Assembly: GCA_044425555.1 (NCBI GenBank)
Contig: JAWXVF010000152.1
Span: forward strand, 1-5,770
DNA from: JAWXVE01 sp044425555
GTDB lineage: Bacteria; Bacillota; Clostridia; Lachnospirales; Lachnospiraceae
DNA: 5,770 nucleotides
Direction of reading: 5' to 3'
Shown: positions 1 to 5,703 of the stretch, in pieces
How the letters are laid out: the number at the start of each line of letters is the position of its first letter
Numbering within the stretch: the stretch's first letter is position 1
Position numbers and translations under genes: made by a program
Notes under the pieces: model-generated
What the model was told of the DNA's origin: nothing
Databases searched by the model: none
What the model saw: only the letters and a program-made list of their open reading frames with translations

Positions 1-1
1 A

Positions 2-79
2 AATATAATAACATTATGTGGTGTTGATAAAATATATGAACTATACGCACAAAATACAAGCGATAATAATGGGAAATAA
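2..79 (+). CDS. 3' end of a plus-strand gene entering from the left, possibly STAS-like
   Basis: Frame 2 is open from the window edge to a TAA at 77-79 and gives 25 residues ending in NTSDNNGK. Frames 1 and 3 stop within the first 27 bases, so this is the only frame that could carry a gene in from the left. The stretch CGVDKIYELY resembles the end of STAS domains (anti-sigma factor antagonists), which often read like GLDKIFxIY. That similarity rests on about ten residues and is a guess. No start, ribosome binding site or full domain can be seen, and the fragment could be chance reading of AT-rich DNA. Confidence 0.35.
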   Translation, partial: NIITLCGVDKIYELYAQNTSDNNGK

Positions 80-110
80 ATAAAAAATGCACAAAATAAA
101 GGAAAAATGA

Positions 111-119
111 GGGGGGGGG
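111..119. repeat. Run of nine G residues (mononucleotide tract)
   Basis: Nine consecutive G lie in otherwise very AT-rich intergenic DNA. They fall just after an ATG (107-109) that is preceded by AAAGG. Homopolymer tracts like this are prone to slipped-strand length changes, and the count itself may be subject to sequencing error. Confidence 0.9.
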
Positions 120-177
120 TATTTGGCTATATTGTTCAAGAAAAAACAAATAATATCAAACAAATAATTGAATTCTC

Positions 178-206
178 TTTACAAAAAAAAGTGAAAATCG
201 TATACT
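178..206 (+). promoter_or_regulatory. Sigma-A-type promoter for the small membrane protein gene
   Basis: A -35 box TTTACA (178-183) and a -10 box TATACT (201-206) are separated by exactly 17 bases. Each differs from the consensus by one base. The expected start of transcription is near 213, leaving a leader of about 90 bases before the ATG at 304. The 10-base perfect palindrome ATAGTACTAT (208-217) sits on the expected start point and could be an operator, but palindromes of this size also occur by chance. A second TATAAT at 237-242 has no good -35 box. Confidence 0.65.
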
Positions 207-275
207 GATAGTACTATAACAAAAGGGTTGTAATTATATAATATTCGGCAAGAAGTTGAAGGGTTTATATAAGTA

Positions 276-290
276 TACAAATGATTTGTA
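276..290. repeat. 15-base palindrome abutting the Shine-Dalgarno sequence of the 63-residue gene
   Basis: TACAAAT and ATTTGTA are perfect inverted arms of seven bases around a single central G. The right arm ends directly before the ribosome binding site GAGGAGG (291-297). It could be a protein-binding dyad or, in RNA, a small hairpin of six pairs with a three-base loop. It is AT-rich, so a chance origin is possible. Confidence 0.5.
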
Positions 291-303
291 GAGGAGGGAT
301 TTT

Positions 304-495
304 ATGAAAAAAGTAAGGAAAAATTTTGAAACAGACAATTTGGAATTAGAAGAGCTATATGAAGTGGTTAAACAAGAATTTGATTTGCTTCATCACAAAC
401 ATGATCAACACGTGAAAAGAGTATATATTAGTATTGCCGTTGCATTTCTCTGTATGTTTCTCATATTAATTATGGAATGGATTGAATTATTTTAA
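304..495 (+). CDS. Small single-pass membrane protein of unknown function (63 residues)
   Basis: I do not recognise a family. The protein has a polar, mostly acidic N-terminal half (residues 7-36) rich in E, L and D. It looks helical, possibly a short coiled coil, and contains a histidine cluster (LHHKHDQH, about 29-36). A basic pair (K38, R39) then precedes one hydrophobic helix at about 40-61, and the chain ends three residues later. By the positive-inside rule the N-terminal part should be cytoplasmic, with the C-terminus at or just across the membrane. The start is supported by a strong GAGGAGGG site six bases upstream of the ATG, by the promoter at 178-206, and by a likely terminator just downstream, so it is probably its own transcription unit. 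It lies upstream of a c-di-GMP enzyme on the same strand, but nothing in the sequence shows a functional link. The gene is probably real; its role is unknown. Confidence 0.75.
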   Translation: MKKVRKNFETDNLELEELYEVVKQEFDLLHHKHDQHVKRVYISIAVAFLCMFLILIMEWIELF

Positions 496-505
496 TAGTG
501 AGAGT

Positions 506-542
506 AAGAGAAGATTGGTAGAGATTACTTTCTTCTCTTTTT
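506..542 (+). terminator. Probable intrinsic terminator of the small membrane protein gene
   Basis: AAGAGAAGA (506-514) and TCTTCTCTT (531-539) form a perfect nine-pair stem with a 16-base loop, starting 11 bases after the stop codon. The 3' arm runs into a short T-tract (538-542). The stem is AT-rich and the loop is long, so efficiency may be modest. Confidence 0.6.
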
Positions 543-586
543 CAATTCTTGCTAAGATTATAAAAATTATGGAAACTTTATAAAAA

Positions 587-602
587 ACCTAGGATTCTAG
601 GT
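587..602. repeat. Inverted repeat over the -35 region of the EAL gene promoter
   Basis: ACCTAG (587-592) and CTAGGT (597-602) are perfect arms around a GATT centre. The repeat lies just upstream of the extended -10 element at 611-619, where a regulator would contact the -35 region. A second palindrome, CCATATGG (606-613), follows. A regulator site is an inference from position and symmetry only. Confidence 0.4.
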
Positions 603-610
603 AGGCCATA

Positions 611-619
611 TGGTATGAT
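611..619 (+). promoter_or_regulatory. Extended -10 promoter candidate for the GGDEF-EAL gene
   Basis: TGG followed by TATGAT (614-619) matches the extended -10 form TGnTATAAT with one mismatch. No good -35 box is seen 16-18 bases upstream, which extended -10 promoters can tolerate. Transcription would start near 626 and leave a leader of about 140 bases. The MATE gene on the other strand has a similar element (TGG TATACT). Confidence 0.45.
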
Positions 620-621
620 GT

Positions 622-768
622 AAGGAGGTATAGTAATAGTTAAGTAGTAGTGTGAAAATACTATTTTTATACTCAAATTTGTGCTAACATCCTAATATTA
701 TGGGTGTTGCAAGAATGGAGATATTATAAGGGGTGTCTTAACTAGATGTAATATGAGGGAGATATGCA
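622..768 (+). promoter_or_regulatory. Potentially structured 5' leader of the GGDEF-EAL gene
   Basis: This stretch has no supported gene. It begins with a near-perfect Shine-Dalgarno sequence, AAGGAGGT (622-629), that has no start codon at a usable distance. Three helices can be drawn: TAGTTAAG (637-644) with CTTAACTA (737-744), eight perfect pairs; TAGTA (645-649) with TACTA (659-663); and a longer hairpin at 682-711 (GC, bulged T, AACATCC with GGGTGTTGC, loop 693-701). Together they could make a closed multi-branch fold ending about ten bases before the real ribosome binding site, GAGGGA (755-760). I find no c-di-GMP-I or c-di-GMP-II riboswitch motif. The individual pairings are weak enough that chance is a fair alternative. 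Confidence 0.35.
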
Positions 769-3651
769 ATGAGAGAAAGAAGTTTTAGAATACATAGAAT
801 GAGGGGAATGCTATTAGGCGTGGTGTTCATCCTTCTTTGCCTTAGTGATACGCTGCAAGTGAGAGGGGAAGTAGGAGAAGAGGAAGTAACAACTATTCGA
901 ATAGGGTATAAAGAGAATTACGTAGCTGTTAAGACGCCATATGTGGAAGGATATGAAGGGTATGGGTATGAATATTTAACAGAAATGTTTGGCTATGCTG
1001 AGGGAGTGTATGAGTTAGAATTTGTAGAGGTGATCTGGAGTGAAGGATTAGAAATGTTAGAACGAGGGGAATTGGATTTACTAGCAGGTGCTAATTATAC
1101 ACAAGAACGTGCGGAAAAGTTTTTATACCCAGATAAACCGTTAGGAGATGACACTTCTATTATTGTGGCATTGCAAGATGATGATATTGTTATGCGAGGA
1201 GAAGATGTGTACGAGGCATTAGAAGGTAGTTCTATCTGTGTGCAGAAAGAGGATGCCATGGCATATCTTTTGTATGATTTTCTAGAAAAGCATGGAATTC
1301 AAGCTACTATCACAGAAGAAGATATTGGTTCTATACGCTATGCTATACAAAGTGAGGAATACGATTATTTATTGACTAATTCTATGCAGATGGAATCTGA
1401 TATTAATGTGGTATATGGATTTGAAAGTGTTCCTGTTTATGTAATGGCGAATGCATCTCAGGGTGAATTAGTGGAAGTGATGAATCGTGCTACAGAGGGA
1501 TTAGAAGGTGTAGATTATTTGTTGAAATCGCGATTGTACCTGAAATATTTTGACAATGCAGTTTCTAGAAAGGTGAGTATTTCATCGGAGGAATTAGAAT
1601 TATTTGCTGATAATAATTATATAGTTGCCATAGAAGATTTGAACTCACCTTTTAGCTATACGAATCAGCAAGGTGAGTTAAATGGATTCTATGTGGATTA
1701 CATAGAGTTACTTCAAAAGATAACAGGAATTGAAATGACCATCCATTCTATTGATGAGACGACTCCAATGGAAGAGATTAGGCAATCGGATTTTGCCTTA
1801 ATGTCTAGAAGTAATATTCATAATGTAGGTATGAGAACGAATGCCATTGCTCAATTCCCCTTTGTATTAATAGAGAATGTGGAGAATATAGAGAAGGAGC
1901 AAGGTGATACTATAGTAGGTGTGCTAAGAGCCTATGGATTAAACGAGGTAGATATAGAATATTTTACAGGTGAAGCTTCGATTGTGGTGTATGACGATTT
2001 GTTTCAAATGTCGGAGGATTTTAGGCAAGAAGAGATTAGTGTAATGTTTCTTACTACGAAAGAATTTAATGTGATTTATGATGATTGTAAGAGCATCAAT
2101 TACTTGTCAAGAAATATTGATTATTGGTTTAGTCCTATGATTACCTTTCGAGATGATTTTCCTTTGGAGAAAGTGGATATATTTAATAAAATGTTAACTC
2201 ATGTGAATGAATTAGATATTGATGAGTTAGTATCTAATGGGATTTCTGGAATTACTGCAAGAGAAGAAATCGATTATCTAAGATACTTTTTAATTATTAT
2301 ATTAGTGATTTTGTTACTTGGTTTGATTATTGTGCAGTGTATTTATGTAAGTAAGAATAAAGAGATTCGTGAACTTTCCGATATTGACCCTATCACTGGT
2401 TTGTATACAAAAGATAAATTTATGGTAGAAATAGAAAAGATATTAATGGAAGAGGGAGAAGCGGAGTATGCGATTTTATCCTTAGATATTGATAGTTTTA
2501 AATATATTAATGAAATCTACGGATTTGAGACGGGTACGAAGATACTGCAACAGATTGCGTATCATATGAAGAAGAAAATGACCGATCCACTTCCAGTGGG
2601 ACGTTTTGGAGGGGATGGGTATTTGCTATTAGTGCAAACCGATGCCATTGAAAGTAGGATTAAAGAGTCATTTGAACTAGAAGACTTTGGGAAAGGATTT
2701 CAAAATCTATTAGATGATAATTATACTATTAGCTTTAGTATTGGCGTATATGCAATACAAGATCGTAGCTTAGATGTGACGTATATGATTGATTGTGCTA
2801 ATATTGCTAGACGAGAGAGTAAACATTATGCGGGGACTACGTTCCGAGTGTATACAGATTATATGAAGGAAGAATTTAATAAGATAAATGATGTGATTTC
2901 TCGTGGTAAGAAAGGTTTGGCGGAGAAAGAATTTCAGCTGTATTATCAACCTAAAATAGATTTGAATACGAAAGAAATTATTGGTGCAGAAGCATTAATT
3001 CGTTGGTTTCAAGATGGAAAGATGATACCACCAGATCATTTTATTCCGGTATTTGAGAACCATGGATTAATTGATCTGTTAGATTATTATGTAATAGAAG
3101 AAGCGTGTCGTTTTCTACAAGAACATAAACGGAAAGGATTCCCACATGTTTCTGTGAATTTATCAGGTCATACCATACTACAAGAGAATGTAGTTCCTAC
3201 TATTGAAAGGCTGATACAACAGTATGGGGTTTCGCCGAAAGACCTTGATATAGAGATTACAGAAAGTGCTTTTGTAAATGAGATTGAAAGTTGTCTAGGG
3301 AAGTTAAATCACTTAAGAGAAATGGGATTTACCATTTCTATGGACGATTTTGGTGCGGGAGTTTCTTCTCTTAATCGCTTGAGAACACTTCCTATTGATA
3401 AATTAAAGATTGATCGTGCATTTATTATGGAAGGGATAGGAGATGAAAAAGGAAGTGCTATTTTAAAAAATATTATTCGACTAGCAAAAGATCTTGCTAT
3501 GGAGACTATTGCAGAAGGAATTGAAAATATAGAACAGTTAGAATTCTTAGAAGAATTGAATTGTGATGTTGGACAAGGATATTTCTTCTCAAGACCATTG
3601 CCACAACAGGAATTTTTAGAATTTTTGGAAAGAGATAAAGTTTCTCTTTAA
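769..3651 (+). CDS. Membrane c-di-GMP phosphodiesterase: two solute-binding-like domains, degenerate GGDEF, intact EAL
   Basis: The protein has 960 residues. A signal peptide or N-terminal anchor spans about 12-30. Two bacterial extracellular solute-binding (SBP_bac_3-like) domains cover about 41-262 and 275-495, and a transmembrane helix follows at about 506-526. The cytoplasmic half carries a GGDEF domain (about 538-697) and an EAL domain (about 708-955). The GGDEF signature reads GGDGY (614-618), so the catalytic Glu is lost. The usual GHxxGD motif reads GFETGT (585-590), and no RxxD inhibitory site lies before the signature. D573 and N581 remain, so nucleotide binding is possible but cyclase activity is unlikely. 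The EAL domain keeps its catalytic and metal-binding set: EAL 741-743, N797, E829, TES 831-833, DDFGAG 859-864, K880, E916 and Q936. I infer a phosphodiesterase cleaving c-di-GMP to pGpG, controlled by an extracellular ligand and perhaps by GTP bound to the GGDEF relic. The ligand is unknown. The start is supported by GAGGGA eight bases upstream. The 3' end overlaps the convergent MATE gene by 36 bases. Confidence 0.92.
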   Translation: MRERSFRIHRMRGMLLGVVFILLCLSDTLQVRGEVGEEEVTTIRIGYKENYVAVKTPYVEGYEGYGYEYLTEMFGYAEGVYELEFVEVIWSEGLEMLERGELDLLAGANYTQERAEKFLYPDKPLGDDTSIIVALQDDDIVMRGEDVYEALEGSSICVQKEDAMAYLLYDFLEKHGIQATITEEDIGSIRYAIQSEEYDYLLTNSMQMESDINVVYGFESVPVYVMANASQGELVEVMNRATEGLEGVDYLLKSRLYLKYFDNAVSRKVSISSEELELFADNNYIVAIEDLNSPFSYTNQQGELNGFYVDYIELLQKITGIEMTIHSIDETTPMEEIRQSDFALMSRSNIHNVGMRTNAIAQFPFVLIENVENIEKEQGDTIVGVLRAYGLNEVDIEYFTGEASIVVYDDLFQMSEDFRQEEISVMFLTTKEFNVIYDDCKSINYLSRNIDYWFSPMITFRDDFPLEKVDIFNKMLTHVNELDIDELVSNGISGITAREEIDYLRYFLIIILVILLLGLIIVQCIYVSKNKEIRELSDIDPITGLYTKDKFMVEIEKILMEEGEAEYAILSLDIDSFKYINEIYGFETGTKILQQIAYHMKKKMTDPLPVGRFGGDGYLLLVQTDAIESRIKESFELEDFGKGFQNLLDDNYTISFSIGVYAIQDRSLDVTYMIDCANIARRESKHYAGTTFRVYTDYMKEEFNKINDVISRGKKGLAEKEFQLYYQPKIDLNTKEIIGAEALIRWFQDGKMIPPDHFIPVFENHGLIDLLDYYVIEEACRFLQEHKRKGFPHVSVNLSGHTILQENVVPTIERLIQQYGVSPKDLDIEITESAFVNEIESCLGKLNHLREMGFTISMDDFGAGVSSLNRLRTLPIDKLKIDRAFIMEGIGDEKGSAILKNIIRLAKDLAMETIAEGIENIEQLEFLEELNCDVGQGYFFSRPLPQQEFLEFLERDKVSL

Positions 3652-4992
3652 CAGTTTCATAAAGAGTAAAGAAGCTATAATCTGGCAAACAGAAGAAATA
3701 GGAATAGCAAGACCAATGAGAAAAAGTGTTGCATTTTCAAAGGTACTAAAGTAATAGGAAACGGGTATGCGAATGAATAGAGAACTCATAATGGCAATGT
3801 ACATAACGAATTTTGTTTTGCCTAGTCCATTGAAATAGCCTGCATACGAGAATTTGAAAGCTACTAATACACAATCAATGCCATAAGCTTTAAGATAAGA
3901 AAGGGCTGCTAAGGTTGTTTCATCATCTGGATTGAAGAGTCTTGTATAGAAGTGACCGTGAAAAAAGGCTGAGTAGCCTGCAATCATTCCATAGAGAACA
4001 GAAATAACAATGGCAACTCGAAGTCCGCTTTTGGTACGATCCAATTGGTTGGCACCAAGATTTTGAGCTGTAAAAGAAGATAAGGAATTAGAGAAAGCTT
4101 GTGGTACAATGAGTATGATAGAAAGAATTTTTCCGACAATTCCTACTGCAGCAGAAGCTGCTACTCCTAAAGAGTTCATAAGAGCTGCAATAACTAGTAA
4201 AGATAAGCTAGATAGAATCATTTGTAAAGCGGAAGGAATTCCAAGCGCAAAAATCTTACGAATGATAGCACGATCATAGCGGATTGCAGTAAGTTGGAAA
4301 GTGAAGGGAAGTTGCTTCTTCTGGAAGAATAAAAGGGAAAGAGCTACACTAGCACCTTGTGCAATGACTGTTGCGATTGCAGCTCCCTTTGCTCCCATAT
4401 GTAATGCTCCTACAAAGAGTAAATCTAATAAAATATTTAAGACACAGGCAATCGCTACTATTAGAAGTGGTGTCTTAGAATCTCCCATTCCCCTAAAAAT
4501 ACTCCCTAATAAGTTATACATAACTAAAAAAATGGTTCCAAATCCAGAGATTATTAAGTATGATTTGGCTTGCTGGAAAGATTCTACTGGTGCTTGCATA
4601 AGAAAAACTAGTGGATGTGCAAAAGTAATGATCATCAAAGTGAAGGTAATTGCAATAATAGAGAATATAAAAATACTGGCACCTACTACCTTGCCAGCTT
4701 CTTCTTGATTAGAAGCTCCAATGTGGTTGCCGATTAAGATGGTGGTTCCAAGAGAAAGACCGATGCAAAGATTGATAAATATTTGGGAAACTTGACTACC
4801 AATACTGACGGCTGATACATTGGCTATATCAGAAAAGTGACCTACAATTAATAGATCAGCTGTACCATAAGTGATTTGTAATAATATAGAGAAAAAGATT
4901 GGTAAGGTAAATCTAACTAAAACAGGAAGTACTTCTCCTGATGTTAGGTTATCTTTAGATTGTTTTATAGAACGTGTTGTTTTAGAATGCAT
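3616..4992 (-). CDS. MATE-family multidrug/toxin efflux transporter
   Basis: This is a 458-residue inner-membrane antiporter, expected to export organic cations or other toxic compounds using a Na+ or H+ gradient; the substrate cannot be read from sequence. It has the usual MATE length and a hydrophobic 12-helix pattern in two halves. An N-terminal half with LPIFFSILLQITYGTADLLI (30-49) is followed by the typical stretch RGMGDSKTP (167-175) with LNILLD (185-190) just after it. The second half starts near IRKIFALGIPSALQ (244-257) and includes the motif FTAQNLGANQ (307-316). The style is that of the MepA/DinF-like clostridial group rather than classical NorM. I chose the ATG at 4992-4990, because AGGAG (5005-5001) is eight bases upstream of it; a TTG two codons earlier in the same frame is too close to that site. 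The gene is downstream of thiT on the same strand (gap about 94 bases) but has its own promoter and an inverted-repeat leader. Its 3' end overlaps the EAL gene tail to tail. Confidence 0.93.
   Translation of the reverse strand: MHSKTTRSIKQSKDNLTSGEVLPVLVRFTLPIFFSILLQITYGTADLLIVGHFSDIANVSAVSIGSQVSQIFINLCIGLSLGTTILIGNHIGASNQEEAGKVVGASIFIFSIIAITFTLMIITFAHPLVFLMQAPVESFQQAKSYLIISGFGTIFLVMYNLLGSIFRGMGDSKTPLLIVAIACVLNILLDLLFVGALHMGAKGAAIATVIAQGASVALSLLFFQKKQLPFTFQLTAIRYDRAIIRKIFALGIPSALQMILSSLSLLVIAALMNSLGVAASAAVGIVGKILSIILIVPQAFSNSLSSFTAQNLGANQLDRTKSGLRVAIVISVLYGMIAGYSAFFHGHFYTRLFNPDDETTLAALSYLKAYGIDCVLVAFKFSYAGYFNGLGKTKFVMYIAIMSSLFIRIPVSYYFSTFENATLFLIGLAIPISSVCQIIASLLFMKLLKRNFISFQKF
3629..3666. 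repeat. Two competing hairpins at the convergent gene ends
   Basis: AAAGAGA (3629-3635) pairs with TCTCTTT (3643-3649). The nearly same central arm CTCTTTA (3644-3650) can instead pair with TAAAGAG (3660-3666). Each option gives seven perfect pairs. They lie at the stop of the EAL gene and inside the last codons of the MATE gene. Neither is followed by a T-tract on either strand, so they are not convincing intrinsic terminators. Confidence 0.45.
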
Positions 4993-5003
4993 TATCAATT
5001 CTC

Positions 5004-5050
5004 CTATTCAATAGAAAGGGAAGATTGATACAAACCTTTCTATTGAATAG
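5004..5050 (-). repeat. Perfect 16-bp inverted repeat in the MATE promoter/leader
   Basis: On the plus strand CTATTCAATAGAAAGG (5004-5019) and CCTTTCTATTGAATAG (5035-5050) are exact reverse complements separated by 15 bases. Each arm also contains its own smaller palindrome, CTATT-N-AATAG, centred at 5009 and 5045, 36 bases apart. Read toward the MATE gene, the first copy covers the expected transcription start. The second ends within the AGGAG ribosome binding site, pairing its first two bases. It could be a double operator for a dimeric repressor or an RNA hairpin that limits ribosome access. No T-tract follows, so a terminator is unlikely. Confidence 0.85.
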
Positions 5051-5059
5051 AGTATACCA
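5051..5059 (-). promoter_or_regulatory. Extended -10 promoter for the MATE gene
   Basis: On the minus strand TGG precedes TATACT (5056-5051), an extended -10 element with one mismatch from TATAAT. The hexamer 17 bases upstream (TAGTTT, 5079-5074) is a poor -35 box. The start would lie near 5044, inside the first CTATTCAATAG element, so a repressor bound there would block initiation. Confidence 0.55.
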
Positions 5060-5086
5060 TGCTTAATAGGAAAAAACTAGAAAAAG

Positions 5087-5650
5087 TCATTGTGTATGGA
5101 TTGCTATTTCTTTTACCCTGTGCAACATAGAAGAAACAGCAGGAATGGAAATGAGGATAAGCGTAAGAATCATTTCTGGAATTATGTAAGTCATATTGTA
5201 GGCAATACCAGCCCAAATGGCAAGCATATTCTCGGAACTATCACTCACGTAGGTAGTATAGAAAATGATACCAGAAATACAATGAATGACTAATCGACCT
5301 AACGTACCAACTACGTACCCGATTACTAATCCATGCTTTTTCTTCCAGAAGAAACCAGAGAGACCAAGAGCACCAAATGCCAATGGGAAATCAAGGAGTA
5401 CTTGAAGAGGGTGGACGATGTAGGGACCTATAATGAGTTGCAAGATTCCGTATGCAAATGCACCAGTAAGTCCAACAAAGGGACCATACCAATATCCGAT
5501 GAGACAGATGAGAAGCATACTGAATAGAGTAATGGAACCACCCATGGGAAGAGAAGGTAATTTGATGAAGGTGGAGATAAAGGTTGCAAGTCCGATGGCT
5601 ACCCCTGTAAATGTGAGTTGCTTAGTAGAGATGTGTTTGTTGTTAGACAT
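5087..5650 (-). CDS. thiT: ThiT-type thiamine-specific S component of an ECF transporter
   Basis: This is a 187-residue membrane protein with about six hydrophobic helices, the normal size for an S component. It binds thiamine outside and delivers it through a shared energy-coupling module (EcfA, EcfA', EcfT), which is not in this window; that is usual for group II ECF systems. Helix 1 has an AxxxA pattern (A18, A22), the family's contact with EcfT. Segments typical of the ThiT/YuaJ family are GAFAYGILQLIIGP (63-76), HPLQVLLDFPLAFGALGL (80-97), IHCISGIIFY (122-131) and AYNMTYIIPE (150-159). H123 aligns with a thiamine-contacting His in the known ThiT structure. D87 probably takes the place of the acidic binding residue that is Glu in Lactococcus. 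The TPP riboswitch directly upstream independently supports thiamine as the substrate. The ATG follows AGGAGGA (5664-5658) by seven bases. No clear terminator separates it from the MATE gene, so some read-through is possible. Confidence 0.92.
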   Translation of the reverse strand: MSNNKHISTKQLTFTGVAIGLATFISTFIKLPSLPMGGSITLFSMLLICLIGYWYGPFVGLTGAFAYGILQLIIGPYIVHPLQVLLDFPLAFGALGLSGFFWKKKHGLVIGYVVGTLGRLVIHCISGIIFYTTYVSDSSENMLAIWAGIAYNMTYIIPEMILTLILISIPAVSSMLHRVKEIAIHTQ

Positions 5651-5703
5651 AAAAAAATCCTCCTAGTTGTTTGTGGAGGGGACAAAATTACACACAAAAG
5701 AAT
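5651..5703 (-). promoter_or_regulatory. Expression platform of thiT with a possible ribosome-site sequestering helix
   Basis: Between riboswitch and ATG, on the minus strand, CCTCC (5679-5675) can pair with GGAGG (5663-5659), the core of the thiT Shine-Dalgarno sequence, across an 11-base loop. A further helix can form between GATTAC (5709-5704) at the riboswitch end and GTAATT (5691-5686). No hairpin followed by a T-run is seen except the T-stretch 5657-5651 next to the ATG. This suggests translational rather than termination control. The alternative partner of CCTCC is probably in the riboswitch half outside the window. Confidence 0.5.

Noticed and set aside
111..119. G-quadruplex from the G9 run
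   Set aside because: A quadruplex in one strand needs four G-runs; only one run is present here.
652..687. Short GTG-started leader peptide after the orphan Shine-Dalgarno sequence
   Set aside because: The GTG is more than 20 bases from AAGGAGGT and the frame has only 11 codons.
620..768. c-di-GMP riboswitch (class I or II) upstream of the EAL gene
   Set aside because: The functional context invited it, but the conserved core motifs of either class are absent on this strand.
3629..3666. Bidirectional intrinsic terminator between the convergent genes
   Set aside because: The stems are seven AT-rich pairs and neither strand has a T-tract after them.
3506..3688. 60-codon minus-strand frame across the EAL 3' end
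   Set aside because: It overlaps the conserved end of the EAL domain and the MATE gene in another frame, and has no supporting signals.
4301..4708. 135-codon open frame on the plus strand opposite the MATE gene
   Set aside because: It lies wholly antisense to a clear MATE gene, has no ribosome site, and its protein is an implausible low-complexity K/I/A-rich sequence.
4996..4998. TTG as the start of the MATE gene
   Set aside because: It is only two bases from the AGGAG site, while the ATG at 4992-4990 has a normal spacing of eight bases.
5090..5666. Three plus-strand open frames opposite thiT
   Set aside because: They are shadows of the thiT coding strand; none has a ribosome site or a recognisable protein pattern.
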